From Mesotaenium endlicherianum (lineage: Eukaryota; Streptophyta; Zygnematophyceae; Zygnematales; Mesotaeniaceae), in NCBI GenBank assembly GCA_009602735.1, contig WELA01001462.1, forward strand, positions 181,539-236,874: a stretch of DNA of 55,336 nucleotides. Reading direction: 5' to 3'. The translations under genes were made by a program, and so were the position numbers. The first letter of the stretch is position 1. Every line of letters starts with the position of its first letter. Positions 33,750 through 44,977 of this stretch are shown here, piece after piece. Below the pieces are notes generated by a model. The model had not been told where the DNA came from. It ran no database searches and saw only the letters and a list, made by a program, of their open reading frames with translations.

Positions 33750-36577
33750 TTGTCTCGCTGTTTCGAGCGCAGTTACTTTGACAGTTGTGGGGATGTAAAT
33801 GACCATTTTTGTCATTTTATCCACGACTACCAGTATCGAATCATGCCCATTAGCAGTTCGTGGTAGTGTGACCACCCAGTCCATGGATATAGTTTCCCAG
33901 CGGCCCGCTGGGATGGGCAGCGGTTGCAAGAGACCTCCCGGGGGTGTGTGCCTAGACTTATTTCTTTGACACAGGACTTCACATATTTCAAGACCTCCCG
34001 AAGCAACCCCTCCCAATGATAATGTTTTGCCAGTTTGCCAACAGTTTTGGCCTGCCCCAAATGCTCACCCAGTAAACTGTCATGTGCTTGACTCAATAAA
34101 AGAGACCTTATTAGGAATGACCAGCTTCAGCCTGCCTGAAGTGGTTTCAGTCACCCAGGCCCCTCCATTCAGTTTATACCCGAGTGCAGTAGCACGACGC
34201 ACACCAGTAGTGGGGCTGGGCTCAAATGTTGGGTCAGAAAGGTAAGCTTTCCTAAGTTGTTTAAGGAAGGACCTTTTCACCTTTAGTGAAGTGAGTGCAC
34301 ACAGGAATTATCTACAGCATGCTGATCAAAGTTCCTTTCTCGCAAGTCAAGTCTTTCAGAGAGTGCATCAGCAGGATTCAACTTCCCTGGTTTGTAGTCG
34401 ATCTGGACTTGGAACTGCTCCAGCATCTGGCTCCAGCGGTTCTTCCTCCTCGACAGCTTGGACTTCTTCTGAAAGTGGGTCAGAGCTAGATGATCTGTAA
34501 TCACCTTAAAAGCTTTACCATGTAAGTATGCTCTCCACTGTTTGAGCACATGAATGATAGCTAGCAGCTCTTTATCATGCACTGAGTAATTAATCTCCGC
34601 TGGATTAAATTTCATAGACTCATACAACACAGGATGCCACTCCTGCCGTACCTTACCATCCTTTGTGGGTTTGTCAGCAGGCTGCAACAAAATAGCACCC
34701 ATGGCAAAGTCAGAGGCATCAGTAATCACCTGCACAGGTTTGCTGGGGTCATACACGGCTAGCACTGGGGCAGAACAAAGGGCATCTTTAAGGGTCTGGA
34801 AGGCAGCCTGCTGCTCTTCCCCCCACACATACCCTTTGTCTTTCTTGGTAAGGTCAGTCAGTTTACTGGCCTTTGTAGAGTAATTCTCAATAAATCTCCT
34901 ATAGTAATTAGCCAACCCGAGAAAGGATCTAACTTCAGAGACAGATTGTGGTACTGGCAAGTCCCTTATGGTCTGGACTTTCTTAGGTTCAACACTGACG
35001 CCGTCTTTACTGACAACGTGGCCTAAGAATTCAATACTTTCTTCAAATAAATCACACTTGCTCATTTTAGCATATAAGTGATAATTTTTCAGAGTGTCCA
35101 GCACTGTCTTTAAGTGTTTAGTGCGCTGAGCTTCATATTTAGAGAAAATTAAAATATCATCCAGGAAAACTTGCACAAACTTATCCAAATAAGGTCTGAA
35201 AATGTCATTCATAGCACCCATGAAGGTTGCAGGAGCATTAGTCAGTCCAAATGGCATCACGTTGAACTCATAGTGTCCATAACGTGTGCGGAAGGCAGTC
35301 TTGTGTTCATCCCCCTCAGCAATTCTGATTTGATGATAACCACTCTTGAGATCTATCTTACTGAACACCTTAGCACCAGAGAAGGTATCAAGCAAGTCCC
35401 CGATTTTGGGTAAGGCATACTTGTTCTTTACTATAATTCTGTTCAGAGCTCTGTAATCCACACACATCCGCATACTGCCATCCTTTTTCTTAAGAAATAG
35501 GATGGGTGCGCCGTAAGGTGATTTACAGGGGGAAATGTAACCATTTTCCTCAAGCTCTGCAATCTGTGTTTTCAATGCCTCGCTCTCCACATAAGACAAG
35601 CCATAAGTGCGCTGCCAAGGCGGCTGACTACCAGGTAATAAATCAATCCGATGATCTACTTCCCTCTTAGGGGGTAGTCCTGGAGGCATATCAAATACAT
35701 CCGTGTACTGAGCAACGATTTTTGCAGCAGTAGGGTGCTCCGGAGAGCTTACCTTTTTCTCCACCACTTCTTCAGGTTGAGGAGGTACCTCTCTTAGCAG
35801 CAGACAGAACATTCTGTCGTCCTTCTGATTCCAGCTTTTGACGAACTTCATTGCATTCAGCAACTTGCATCCTTCTGGAAGCCTCTTCTTTTCCTTCATT
35901 TGCCATCCACACAAGACAAGAGGAAGAGCATTTGTGGGTGCCAAGTTAGTCTGCCCATCACTGGTTCCTCTCACTTTAACTGTACCTCTGCTCCAACACA
36001 CTTCAGCTTGATGTCTATTAAGCCAGGGCCTGCCTAGCACGAGATCATAAAAGCCAGTGTTGAGTACCTAAAATGTAAGCGTTTCATTTAGAATTGCAAT
36101 GCTAGAACCTAACTGGACCTCAATAGGCTTGGTTATAACTCCTCCCGGGATACTTGAGGCATCTCCAAGGAATATTTTTCTATTGCCTTGCGTGACAGTA
36201 GGCAACCTTAGTCGCTTAACTAAGTCCTTGTGAATAAAAGTATGTGACGCCCCTCCGTCAACAAATGCCCTCACCTTCCTACCTGCAATCATGCAATGCA
36301 GTAGGATAGGGGGGACTGTCTTTTCCTGACTTTCGCATTGTTCTCCTGACGTAGCAAAGAAATGTTGGACATCAGGTGGAACAAGAGCATCCAGAGTGTG
36401 CACTCTCTGGACGTCTATATTACTGATGGTCTCCTTTATCTGTTTGTCAGGCATGCATAGTGAATCCAGTTCAGCAGGACCCATAATACCTGCTACGAGG
36501 GCAGCTAGTGACGACTCACTATCTCTAGCATCCTCACAGTCAGTAGACTGGATTACTGACTGTTGCTGTCTTTTAAA
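33750..36577 (-). pseudogene. pol of chimeric element 3, broken
   Basis: This is the longest pol frame in the window: protease with [17 protein letters not shown] with FLDDILIFS, and RNase H with [15 protein letters not shown] are continuous over 36040-34283. Breaks: TAG for GAG at 36070-36068, a one-base deletion near 34305, an 11-bp deletion near 34112, and loss of the second half of the integrase CxxC near 33970. The integrase ends after ETARQ. It is the best reference for the family B reverse transcriptase. Confidence 0.9.
36536..36577 (-). promoter_or_regulatory. -1 frameshift signal, chimeric element 3
   Basis: The heptamer T TTA AAA (36577-36571), 7-nt spacer GACAGCA, and perfect 10-bp stem ACAGTCAGTA/TACTGACTGT with loop ATCCAGTC follow each other on the minus strand. 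Gag TAA occupies 36555-36553, at the base of the loop. The -1 frame is open from here into the protease. Confidence 0.8.
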
Positions 36578-38013
36578 GGCTGGTCTTTTCTCTCGACCTT
36601 AGGCAGGTGCTTGACCGGACACTGTTCTCTGTAGTGGCCTTTCTGCTGACAATGGTAGCAAGTAGATTTTGCTGAGGCTGGTCTCGGCTTAGTCCTACCA
36701 CCACCCCTTCCATAGCCACCTCGAGAGGGACCACCTCTACCTCTAGACTGAATAGCATTGTACTCATACTCATATTCATCACCCTGATTATCCTCAGCCT
36801 GGTCTCCTTCAACTGCATTGTAGGAACCGTGGGGCTTTTTGACAATCTTAGACACCAAAGCGTTACTCTGGCGCTTGTGATTGAACTGCTGCTGATCCCA
36901 GGCGTCAGCATCCTGGATCAAGTCAGCCAGTTTCTCATACTTTTTCTCAGCAAAATGACCAGAGACCTCGGATTTCAAGCCATACCTGAAGTATGCTATC
37001 CTATACCGTTCTGGCAAATCAGGCTGCTTCATCATGTTCTCTTGGAACTTTTGAGCAAACTCAGCAACTGAAGTGGTCTGCTTCAGTGTCAGGGAGATCA
37101 TCGCATAGATAGCTTTCTCCTGCTGGTTGATGACATCAAACTTCTCATGCAACTTCTCGACAAACTCTACCCACGTAGGGTCACCGAGTTGCCGAGCCTT
37201 ACGCTCTTCCTTCCAGTAAAGCCACCAGTCTGCGGCACTGCCTTTCAGTAGCGCACCGGTGTGCCTGACCTTCTCGTAATCTTGCAGTTCTGGGTAGTTC
37301 TCCAGCCACTGCTCAACATCCGCGAGAAACTTGATCAGGTAATATTTTCTGTTTCCCTCAGGATCATAGTCCTGGGGAGGTTTCGGCTTGGGCTTACTAG
37401 GCCCTCGGCCACCACCACTAGTGGTGTGAGACCCCAGTTGGTCTCTGTCCCGGAGTAGGGACATTATGATTCTTTTGTCCTCCTGCTGGGACTGATACAT
37501 GGTCGCCATTTGCGACTGCATCTGAACGAACAATGCTCCCAAGTCTACACTCTGGGGTGGTAGATTAGCAAATGCAGCAGCAGCATTGGCATCTACTCGC
37601 TGAGTAGTGTCCTCAACAATCCCTCTCGCTCCTGCAGCAGCAATTCCTGCCGCATTCAGCCTGTCACGTATTTGACCTAGGGGTACGTTGAGTTGTACGG
37701 CAGGAGGTGGGTTCAGAACATTGGCCCTTGATGCCATAAGTTCTCCAACAGTGCGCTCGTCAGCTGGCTGTCCTTCCCTCCTTTCTGTATCTTCAGCGGC
37801 CTTTGCTAATTGTTCAGCTTCTAATCTGGCTCTCTCCTCCTCAGCTTGCTGTGCCGCTGCCTCATCTGCAGCCTCTCTAGCTGCAGTATCTGCCACTGCT
37901 TCAGAATAGGAAAGGGTTCTCGCTACATGGCTTTCCGCCTAGATTTCGACATTCTCGTTATCCTGGTTCTCCATGTCTCGGGAGTTTCTAGTTTGAGACC
38001 TTGTCCTTACCAT
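36553..38013 (-). pseudogene. gag of chimeric element 3, one nonsense codon
   Basis: From ATG at 38013 the frame encodes the family start MVRTRS, then TAG at 37941-37939 where sister copies have CAG. Downstream 447 codons are open, covering an Ala/Glu/Arg helical stretch, the capsid-like region (LLKGSAADWWLYWKEE, TSVAEFAQKFQENM) and a zinc knuckle CYHCQQKGHYREQC, ending DSNSQ. Apart from that single codon it is the best preserved family B gag. Confidence 0.9.
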
Positions 38014-38034
38014 ACAAAGAAGAATGTGATAACA

Positions 38035-38046
38035 GCTCCGATACCA
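38035..38046 (-). other. primer binding site, chimeric element 3
   Basis: The minus strand reads TGGTATCGGAGC one base from the LTR, the same initiator tRNA-Met type site as in the other copies. Confidence 0.85.
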
Positions 38047-38047
38047 C

Positions 38048-38767
38048 TGAAATGAATCGACTTACCAAATAGGCGATTAACAATTAATAAAGATCTTTAT
38101 ATCAGCAAGTAATCTTTATGGTAATTTCCGTTAACTGGTTAAACGGCAAAGGACAACACACTAGCAGTGAACAACACTCGTAAGTCAAATGCGAGTAAAC
38201 TAGCATCAATAATGCAATCAGTAAACTCATACATAAGCAAGGTTAGACGACAGTGCGTATCAATGGCTTCTCACCTTGGATTCAGATCTCTCTCAGTAAG
38301 CTGTACAAGAGAGTTGGCCTCGTTTTCGAATGCCGAACTCGAGAGCAATGCCTACCATATGTACATGGAATGAGGTTACTGTTCAACGGCCAGTGCGATG
38401 GCACCGCCTACCCGAGAGTTAACCACGTTGGTAGGACCTCGGTTAACCAAATCGACCGCCATCTCCCATCGTCCCGAATCGCCATCCATCATAGGGATGT
38501 CATCTGGCCATTCATCTAGCATACCACACTGAGATGCATATCGAGGCAGTTCGCTGCTATCGAGTACGGAAGTCAGCTGGCTGTCAAAGAATGTGTCAGC
38601 AAGCTGACTTAAGCTGACTCCAGCCAGCTGCTTCCGGCTGAGTCATTAAACTGATACTAAATATTAAGTCCAGCAGACTTATTATTAACTAGAGTTCAGC
38701 AGGCTGAACTTACTAAACTGTTATATTTAAATGAATATTATATCAACCAATATCCTGATTCATTTCA
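38048..38767 (-). repeat. family B 5' LTR of chimeric element 3
   Basis: It runs on plus from TGAAATGAATCG to CTGATTCATTTCA, 720 bp, close to the LTRs of elements 1 and 2. Confidence 0.9.
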
Positions 38768-39704
38768 CGGCGCAGATCAGCATCGACGAAAGGGGTCCTA
38801 TTGAAGGGGGTACTCCTGGGTTTAACCTGAGCCCAAATTTGACCCAAAGAAGCTCTGACAAGGCCTACGAGTTTTGCGTCACTTTCACCTGAATATGACC
38901 CAAAAAAAGCTCAATGGGACCGCACTGAAAGTCGACTCGTCCGTCTCCTTCTACTAGTTACAGTGCGGTCCCATTGCACTGGGGATGGTTCCCCTGACGC
39001 CGTAGGCCTCGTTGGAGCTGCGTCAGCTAGTTTTGTCGAGCTACGTATTTCACCTTCATTCAGGTGAAAGTGCCCTAGGGTCGCTCAATAGGACCACATC
39101 CCTTCAAAGCCGGTACTTCCGGAACACGCCGACCATGGATGTTATTTAAAAATAGTGTTTTCGTGCTGCCGCGGGCAACAGCAAAAAACCAACGAAAGAA
39201 GTTGGACTCCTAAAGAACTACAGTTGCACGCCCATGCCAACAGCCACAAACTCGCCACAAAGGTAGATGGAGCAAGAATAGCCGCCTCCTCCTGCAATTT
39301 TGGCAGTCTTTTGAATTTTTTCACACGGCATTTCAAACCAAATTCTGGCCACTTCAGACATGTTCAAGAAAAACCACGAAGAAGTCTGCGCGGCTCGGGC
39401 GGCCCACATTCCACATTTCACATGCGTGGGGGTGTCGAGATCTGTATCGTGTGGCCAATGAGGAACATTCAGCGCGGACTGGGGATGCCCTCCAGTTTGG
39501 CGTCGAACGAAAACATGTCGACGCCAAACTGGTGCTCCAGAGTCTCCGGAGACACGGACATCCCCACAGGGAATAGTTGCACCTCGCTGGACATCGCTGG
39601 GGACAGAACACGACGTTCATCTGTTTTATTTACTTATGATTTAGTGATGATCAATTTTTTGACGCGCGAATACTCGGATTCATGGGTATCCCATGGACAA
39701 ATTT
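38768..39704. other. hairpin-rich non-coding spacer
   Basis: No gene is supported. Perfect inverted repeats: CAATGGGACCGCACTG (38912-38927) with 38961-38976; CACTTTCACCTGAAT (38880-38894) with 39058-39072; AGGCCTACG (38861-38869) with 39001-39009; CCAGTTTGGCGTCGA (39492-39506) with 39518-39532. It could be a degraded non-autonomous DNA element, but terminal repeats with a target duplication were not found. Confidence 0.5.
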
Positions 39705-39920
39705 CAAATTGAAGATTTGACACATGAAGACATGTGTCAAATCTAGATTTGTGATGTACGAAAATGCATCGATATAATACTATTAGAATTCAATTTCTTG
39801 TAAAACTACCCGCCTCAAACCTCTCGAGAAGTCTAGAATTGATTCAGCAGAGCACTACTTATACCTTTCAGAATTCCTCACTTTTTCATTGCATGAAAAG
39901 CAACTAGTGCTAGTTAGATC
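39705..39920 (+). repeat. DIRS split direct repeat A1
   Basis: It matches 44481-44696 over the same length with few substitutions. Its first 47 bases contain a near-perfect hairpin: 14-bp arms AGATTTGACACATG/CATGTGTCAAATCT with a 4-nt loop, flanked by CAAAT and ATTTG. Confidence 0.9.
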
Positions 39921-39947
39921 TCCACCATCGAATGAATTTCTCCGCCC

Positions 39948-40993
39948 ATGAGCAATAAGCTCCTGCAGCAAGTTTACCAGCACATTCAGTCCTCCAATCA
40001 GACTGCCTCAGAGAAGTCGTTGCAGTCAGACATGGCTGAGAAATCTGAGGCCCAACTAGCTGCTATTGGGAACGATCCAAAGAGTAAGTCTGTGGCGTCA
40101 GACAGCAGTTCTCAGGTGGATTTTTTAACCTGTCAGACGCGCAAAAGGACGCAGTTATGCGTATGGCCCAAGAGAAGATATGGTCGGAGCTAGCTTCAGA
40201 CCAGCCTCCGGCTGCCTCCCAGTTGTTGGCGGCAAGGCTTATGCAACAGCAGACATCTGCACCTCAGTCTCTCGACATCAACGCGAAGCTGGACAAGTTG
40301 GTCACTGTTTTGAGTGCTCTGACAGAAGAGAAGGCGAGACAACCTCCAAAGAGGCAGCAGCCAGAGAGTAACTACAAGACGGAGCAATTGGCTCGAGAGG
40401 TGAAACGCATTAAAGAAGAGAAGGACATGGCAGGAATGAGCAAAATGTCCGAAGGCAACAAGGCACAGATCAAATACATTAATGACCTGGAGGAATCTAC
40501 ATTGCAAGCTCAAGCGGCATTAACTGAAGGAGATTATGAGACCACAGGTAAATTGCTGACATCAATCCTGACTGCAGTTGCTTTTAGGAAGAGATTGTTT
40601 TGGCTTGCTGAGGAGTACCAGTGGCCTGTTGTAAACGAGATTATTAAGAAATGTACAAAGAATGGGAAAAGCCCTGAGTTAGAAGATTTAGACTCACTAT
40701 GTCAGGAGAGAGCGGACAAGATTAAGGAGGAGAGTGCTAATGGAAACAAATCTCCAGCAAGGTACTCGAAAAGCTCAGGCTTCACTAGAGATGGTAGGCC
40801 AATTCACTGCTTTAACTGTGGACTTTATGGTCACTGCTCCCCAGACTGCCAGGCACCCAAAAAGTATGATGGTAGAATTGAAACTCGTGCAGCCCCTGTA
40901 AATCCTTATCCCAACCAACATACGATGCCACATTCCCCCATGAATCAAGACTTGATGCCTCCTCCTCAACACCATCAGCAATTCAGACAGTAG
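39948..40993 (+). pseudogene. Gag-like protein of the DIRS element, frameshifted
   Basis: It starts MSNKLLQQVYQHIQSSNQTA. At the six-T run 40121-40126 one base is missing relative to the downstream frame, which continues MRMAQEKIWSELASDQ to the end. The C-terminal part has a zinc knuckle CFNCGLYGHCSPDC and a Pro/Gln/His-rich tail. A homopolymer sequencing error would explain the shift as well as a mutation. Identity as Gag rests on its position and the knuckle. Confidence 0.78.
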
Positions 40994-43010
40994 TAGTACC
41001 AATAGCCCTCTTGACAGGCCAATGGGCCAGAATTGTAAAGAAATCTGATGTCAATTATAATAAGGTACAAGGTATCTCAGATGGATGAAATTGGCCACTG
41101 AGCCTCGATGCTGATGAGCAATGCGGTATGATGTGTAGGTCTTAATGACCAAAATAATATGGATGATGAAATGTTGAGAGAGCTGCTGTATGGGAAGCAA
41201 AATGCATCTGCAAGGAAAGCTACAGTGGAGCAAGGTTCCCTATTCATGGACTTTAGATTGAGAATCAGCGTAGGCTGGTGGCAATCATGGTGCCACAGCT
41301 CATATGTCTTATCAATTTTGAAATGGGCTTATCAATTGGATTAGAATAATGAGGGTGAAGCTGTTGAGTATGAAAGGAAGAATCATGGAGGAGTAAGAAA
41401 ATTTTCGGAATTTACAAAAGATGCTGTTACAGATCTGGTGAGCTCAGGAGCAGCTGAAAAATGGCAATTGCAGGGTAAGCCCAAAGTATCTCCCCCTTGA
41501 ACGTTGTTGAAGGAAAAAAGTTGAGACTGATTTTGGACTTGAGAATACTAAACAAGCATCTGAAGAATGTAGCCTTCAAGTATGAAGGTCTACAGAAACT
41601 ACCAGATGTATTGGAACCTGGCGATTTTTTCTTCTCCTTGGATTTAAAGACTGGATATCATCATATAAGGATGCATCCAGAATTTGTGAAATATTTGGGT
41701 TTCATGTACGAAGGACAGTATTATGTTTATACCAGTTTGCCTTTTGGCCTAGCATCCGCGCCTTATGTATTCACAAGAGTAGTGAAGGAACTAATTGGAT
41801 ACTGGAGGTGAGATGGAATTAAAGTCATTTCGTATCTAGATGACTGGTTGTTCTTATGTAGGAGTCCAAAAGAACATGCCAGTGTACAAAGAAAGGTGCT
41901 CCAAGACTGTGAGAAAGCAGGAATTTTGATTAATTTTGGAAAAGCTCAGTTGGGGTGCTCGAGGGTGCAACAATTCCTTGGGATTGTATTGGATTCTAGA
42001 TCTATGACTTGCTACATTGATGCAGTAAGGAAATAGAAGCTGATATTGAACATTGATAACCTATTGAAGAAAGCTCAGGAACAAGGGAGTGTGTGGGCGA
42101 AACAGCTGGCTTCAGTGGCAGGACAGATACTGTCTATAAAGATGGCCTTTGGTGAATATTCAGGTATGTTCACTAGGCAAATGTTTGCCTTATTGAGGAC
42201 AAAGAAGGACTGGGAAAGCAGGCTGGAACTAACAAGTCAGGTCATTGTTGAGATGAATTTTTGGAAAGAAAATTTTGAAAAGCCAATGGCTATCCTGTCA
42301 GACAATATGTCAACCCGGAGAACATTGTAGCAATATGGATGAAGGATCTCTATGATGGGTCAAAGAAATGCAGGATAAGGCATGAACAGGTGCAGCCTTA
42401 TGATGACCAGTTGCTAGAAGGTGAGCCTCCAGAGTGTGCTCTGGAGGATACAACCTTCTTGGAGTTTTATAGGATGTTTGCTGCTATAATTGTGGATAAG
42501 GAAGGTTTCAGAGACACTCACTTATTGATCAGAACAGTTGCAAAAAGAGTTGTGAAGCTGATCAGGCAGGGAGGAGCTGAGACAGAAGACTTGCAGCATA
42601 TTTGCATGATATTCTTCGAATGAATCAGGAAATACAAGATTACTCTTGATATTGAATGGATGCCCAGGAATAGGAATGTGCTACTGGAATGTATTGTGAA
42701 AGGTGTCAAGAAAGATGATTTTGGCCTAACAAGGAAGCCTTTTTGAGATTGGAAGCTAGGTATGGTCCACATACTGTGGACAGATTTGCAACTCCAGGCA
42801 ACAGGCAGGTACAAAGATTTAACTCTATCCTACCTTATCCAAGGAGTGAAGGTGTGAATACTTTCACTAAAGACTGGTCTGGTGAGAACAACTATGCATT
42901 CCCCCCACCCCAACTGATTCCTCAAGTAATTGTGCACATCAGACAGCAGGGAGCTATCTGTACGTTAGTTATGCCCATTTGGACATCGGCAAGCTGGTGG
43001 CCCAAATAGC
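40994..43010 (+). pseudogene. reverse transcriptase and RNase H of the DIRS element
   Basis: RT motifs appear in order: LRLILDLRILNKHLK, FFSLDLKTGYHHIRMHP, LPFGLASAPYVFTR and the catalytic YLDDWLF (about 41835-41855). RNase H-related sequence ends in DIEWMPRNRNVLLECI. The DIRS-specific region between RNase H and recombinase follows, with YGPHTVDRFATPGNRQVQRF and TKDWSGENNYAFPPPQL. In-frame stops occur at about 41810, 42034 and 42328, with frame changes near 42330 and 42740. 40994-41490 holds the decayed N-terminal part. Confidence 0.85.
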
Positions 43011-43269
43011 TGAGAGGATACACAGAGAGGAATTCAGAGCTGACTGGTGATAGAAGATGGATTCCTGAAATAGTGGGTGCATTGTATATAGGCTACAATT
43101 CAGAAGTGTTAGTAGAAGGCTCTGATGCATCTGCTTTTGGTCAGAAAGGCATTCCCCTCTGTGAGATGCATTGTGTAAGATTGATGGGTGAGCAGCCAGG
43201 ATAATAGCCAAGCATCCTGAGCTGCTGCAGCTCAGAAAGGATAGGTGGACAGCAGTATGCAGAAGCAGA

Positions 43270-44244
43270 GCTGCAGGAAGCATACAGACATACAGCAGCT
43301 ACTGGTATGACTTCCAGCAATTTTGCAAGAAATATAATTTTAGAGACTTGCCAGCAGACAATGAGGTGTGTGCTTTATACATGACAAAGCTCCTGAATGA
43401 TAAGATGTCATGGCAAAAGTTTTGTCTTACTAGTGCTGCCATATTCACTGTACATGACATGCTGAGTCTGCCCAGCCCTACTCAGTCATTAGCTGTGAAG
43501 ACCATAAGGGAGGTAGCTAATAGGGAACTACCCAGACCCAGTAATGTTAAACAGCCTCTGGCATTAGACAAGCTGGCTGATATACTAGCAATTTTTGCAA
43601 CTCCAGAAGCTAATAGAGCTATAATACAGGCAGCCACCCTAGTATTCATGTATTATGGATTTTTGAGATTATCAAAATTGAACAGCATCAGACTAGAAGA
43701 CATTAAGGTCAAAGGAGAAAACATAATTAAAACTGTGGAATTGCTAATTCCAAAATCTAAGACAGATCAGAGAGGCGTAGGCAGAGTGATCACTTTGCAT
43801 TGGTCAGCTACCACCTCATGCCCAGTAGAAATCTTCTGCAGGCTGCTATCTCAGATTGCAGATTATCCAGCTGAGGGACCTCTGATATAGACAGTAGACA
43901 ACAAAGGCAGATTAACTGGGAATGCCCCTACTTATGCAACTGTTAGAAATTGGTGCAGGAAAATGTTTAAAGCTGTAGGACTGGAAGTGAACAATTTTGG
44001 CACTCACTCACTAAGAAAAAGTGCTACTACAGCAGCTGCTAATCTGGGAGTTGCAGATAGGACGTTTAAAAGCATGGGAGGCTGGAGATGAGAGCAAGCC
44101 AAAGAGATGTATGTGCTTGAAATGGAAGAAAAAGTACAGGAGACATCCAAGACCATTGCCATCCCAAAGAAAGGGGAAGCAGCCCCTTACAGTCAGATGA
44201 AAATAGCAGAAGCTTTCCAAAGAAAGTACAGAGGCAAGAAGTAG
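43270..44244 (+). pseudogene. tyrosine recombinase of the DIRS element
   Basis: One frame from about 43300 to the TAG at 44242-44244 is interrupted only by TAG at 43888-43890 and TGA at about 44089. It has an N-terminal core-binding region (WYDFQQFCKKYNF), the first catalytic Arg in YYGFLRLSKLNSI, the HxxR box in FGTHSLRKSATTAAANLG, MGGWR, and a candidate nucleophile Tyr in KEMYVLEM. The enzyme would insert the circular DNA copy. 43011-43269 is decayed coding sequence joining RNase H and recombinase. Confidence 0.87.
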
Positions 44245-44400
44245 TAAGGCAACTGCAGACAGCTAGATGTATAGTCTATTAAGATACCTGTTTGATAGAA
44301 TGTTAGCTACATGTTTTCTCTACCTGCCTGACTATTTGCCTACTTTCTGCCTGCCAATCTTTATACTGCACTACTTCCCTCATGTGTGCTATTTCCTCGC

Positions 44401-44480
44401 AGCACTATTCATTCTTTTCTTTATTCAATAATCAGCCTCATTTTCTATCTTATATTAGTATGAGATGCATGAATATATCA
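44401..44480 (+). repeat. DIRS split direct repeat B1
   Basis: AGCACTATTCATTC...GAATATATCA matches 44894-44973 with a few substitutions and is directly followed by A2. The shared CAAA begins at 44481. Confidence 0.88.
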
Positions 44481-44696
44481 CAAATTGAAGATTTGGCACA
44501 TGAAGACATGTGTCAAATCTAGATTTGTGATGCATGAAAATGCATCGATATAATACTGTTAGAATTCAATTTCATGTAAAACTACCCGCCTCAAACCTCT
44601 CGAGAAGTCTAGAATTGATTGAGCAGAGCACTACTTATACCTTTCAGAATTCCTCACTTTTTCATTGCACGAAAAGCAACTAGTGCTAGTTAGATC
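44481..44696 (+). repeat. DIRS split direct repeat A2
   Basis: It has the same 216-bp length and content as A1, including the hairpin, here with one G.T pair. It starts exactly where B1 ends. Confidence 0.9.
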
Positions 44697-44893
44697 CCAA
44701 CCCACCCTCCCTTAGAAAGAGAAGAGTTAGAACCTATAGACAAGTGAATAAGAGCAATCAGAATAGAAGGCAAAGTTAACCATTAAGAAGCAGCATGAGA
44801 GCTAAATAGGTAGATAATATAAATATATAGATAAAATAGATAGATAAATCAGATAGTTAGAATCTAGTAATAGATAGATGAGGAGATTTAGCA

Positions 44894-44977
44894 AGCACTA
44901 TTCATTCTTTTCTCTATTCAATAATTAGCCTCATTTTCTATCTTATATTAGTATGAGATGCATGAATATATCACAAA
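44894..44977 (+). repeat. DIRS split direct repeat B2 and right end
   Basis: It repeats B1, then CAAA (44974-44977), and passes into unrelated flank (ATGCACGC). 44697-44893 between A2 and B2 is AT-rich with GATAGATA-like runs and no gene. Confidence 0.88.

Larger units (their letters stand above)
33190..38767 (-). mobile_element. chimeric Ty3/gypsy element 3 (family B 5' part, family F 3' end)
   Basis: The family B 5' LTR, primer site, gag, frameshift signal, protease, RT, RNase H and first part of integrase are followed by a different chromodomain, polypurine tract and LTR. ORF3 and the family B 3' LTR are absent. The flanks (TCATT on the left, CGGCG on the right) do not form a target duplication, so deletion or recombination after insertion is as likely as template switching before it. 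Confidence 0.75.
39705..44977 (+). mobile_element. PAT/Kangaroo-like DIRS retrotransposon
   Basis: It carries Gag, reverse transcriptase, RNase H and tyrosine recombinase genes between split direct repeats in the order A1, ORFs, B1, A2, B2. A1 and A2 are each 216 bp, B1 and B2 each 80 bp. This is the PAT-type layout, known from nematodes and from Volvox Kangaroo. No target duplication is seen. Instead CAAA is present at the left end, the B1/A2 joint and the right end, as expected for recombinase-mediated insertion of a circle. Stops and frameshifts make this copy inactive. Confidence 0.9.

Noticed and set aside
38048..38772. CGGCG after element 3 and CGCCG after element 1 as related target duplications
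   Set aside because: They are reverse complements by orientation only, and neither can be paired with a second copy at the other end of its element.
39948..44244. Reading TAG as glutamine (a nuclear code change known in some green algae) to rescue the DIRS ORFs
   Set aside because: Frameshifts and a TGA stop would remain, sister Ty3 copies use CAG at the same codons, and the host gene models end or splice normally with the standard code.
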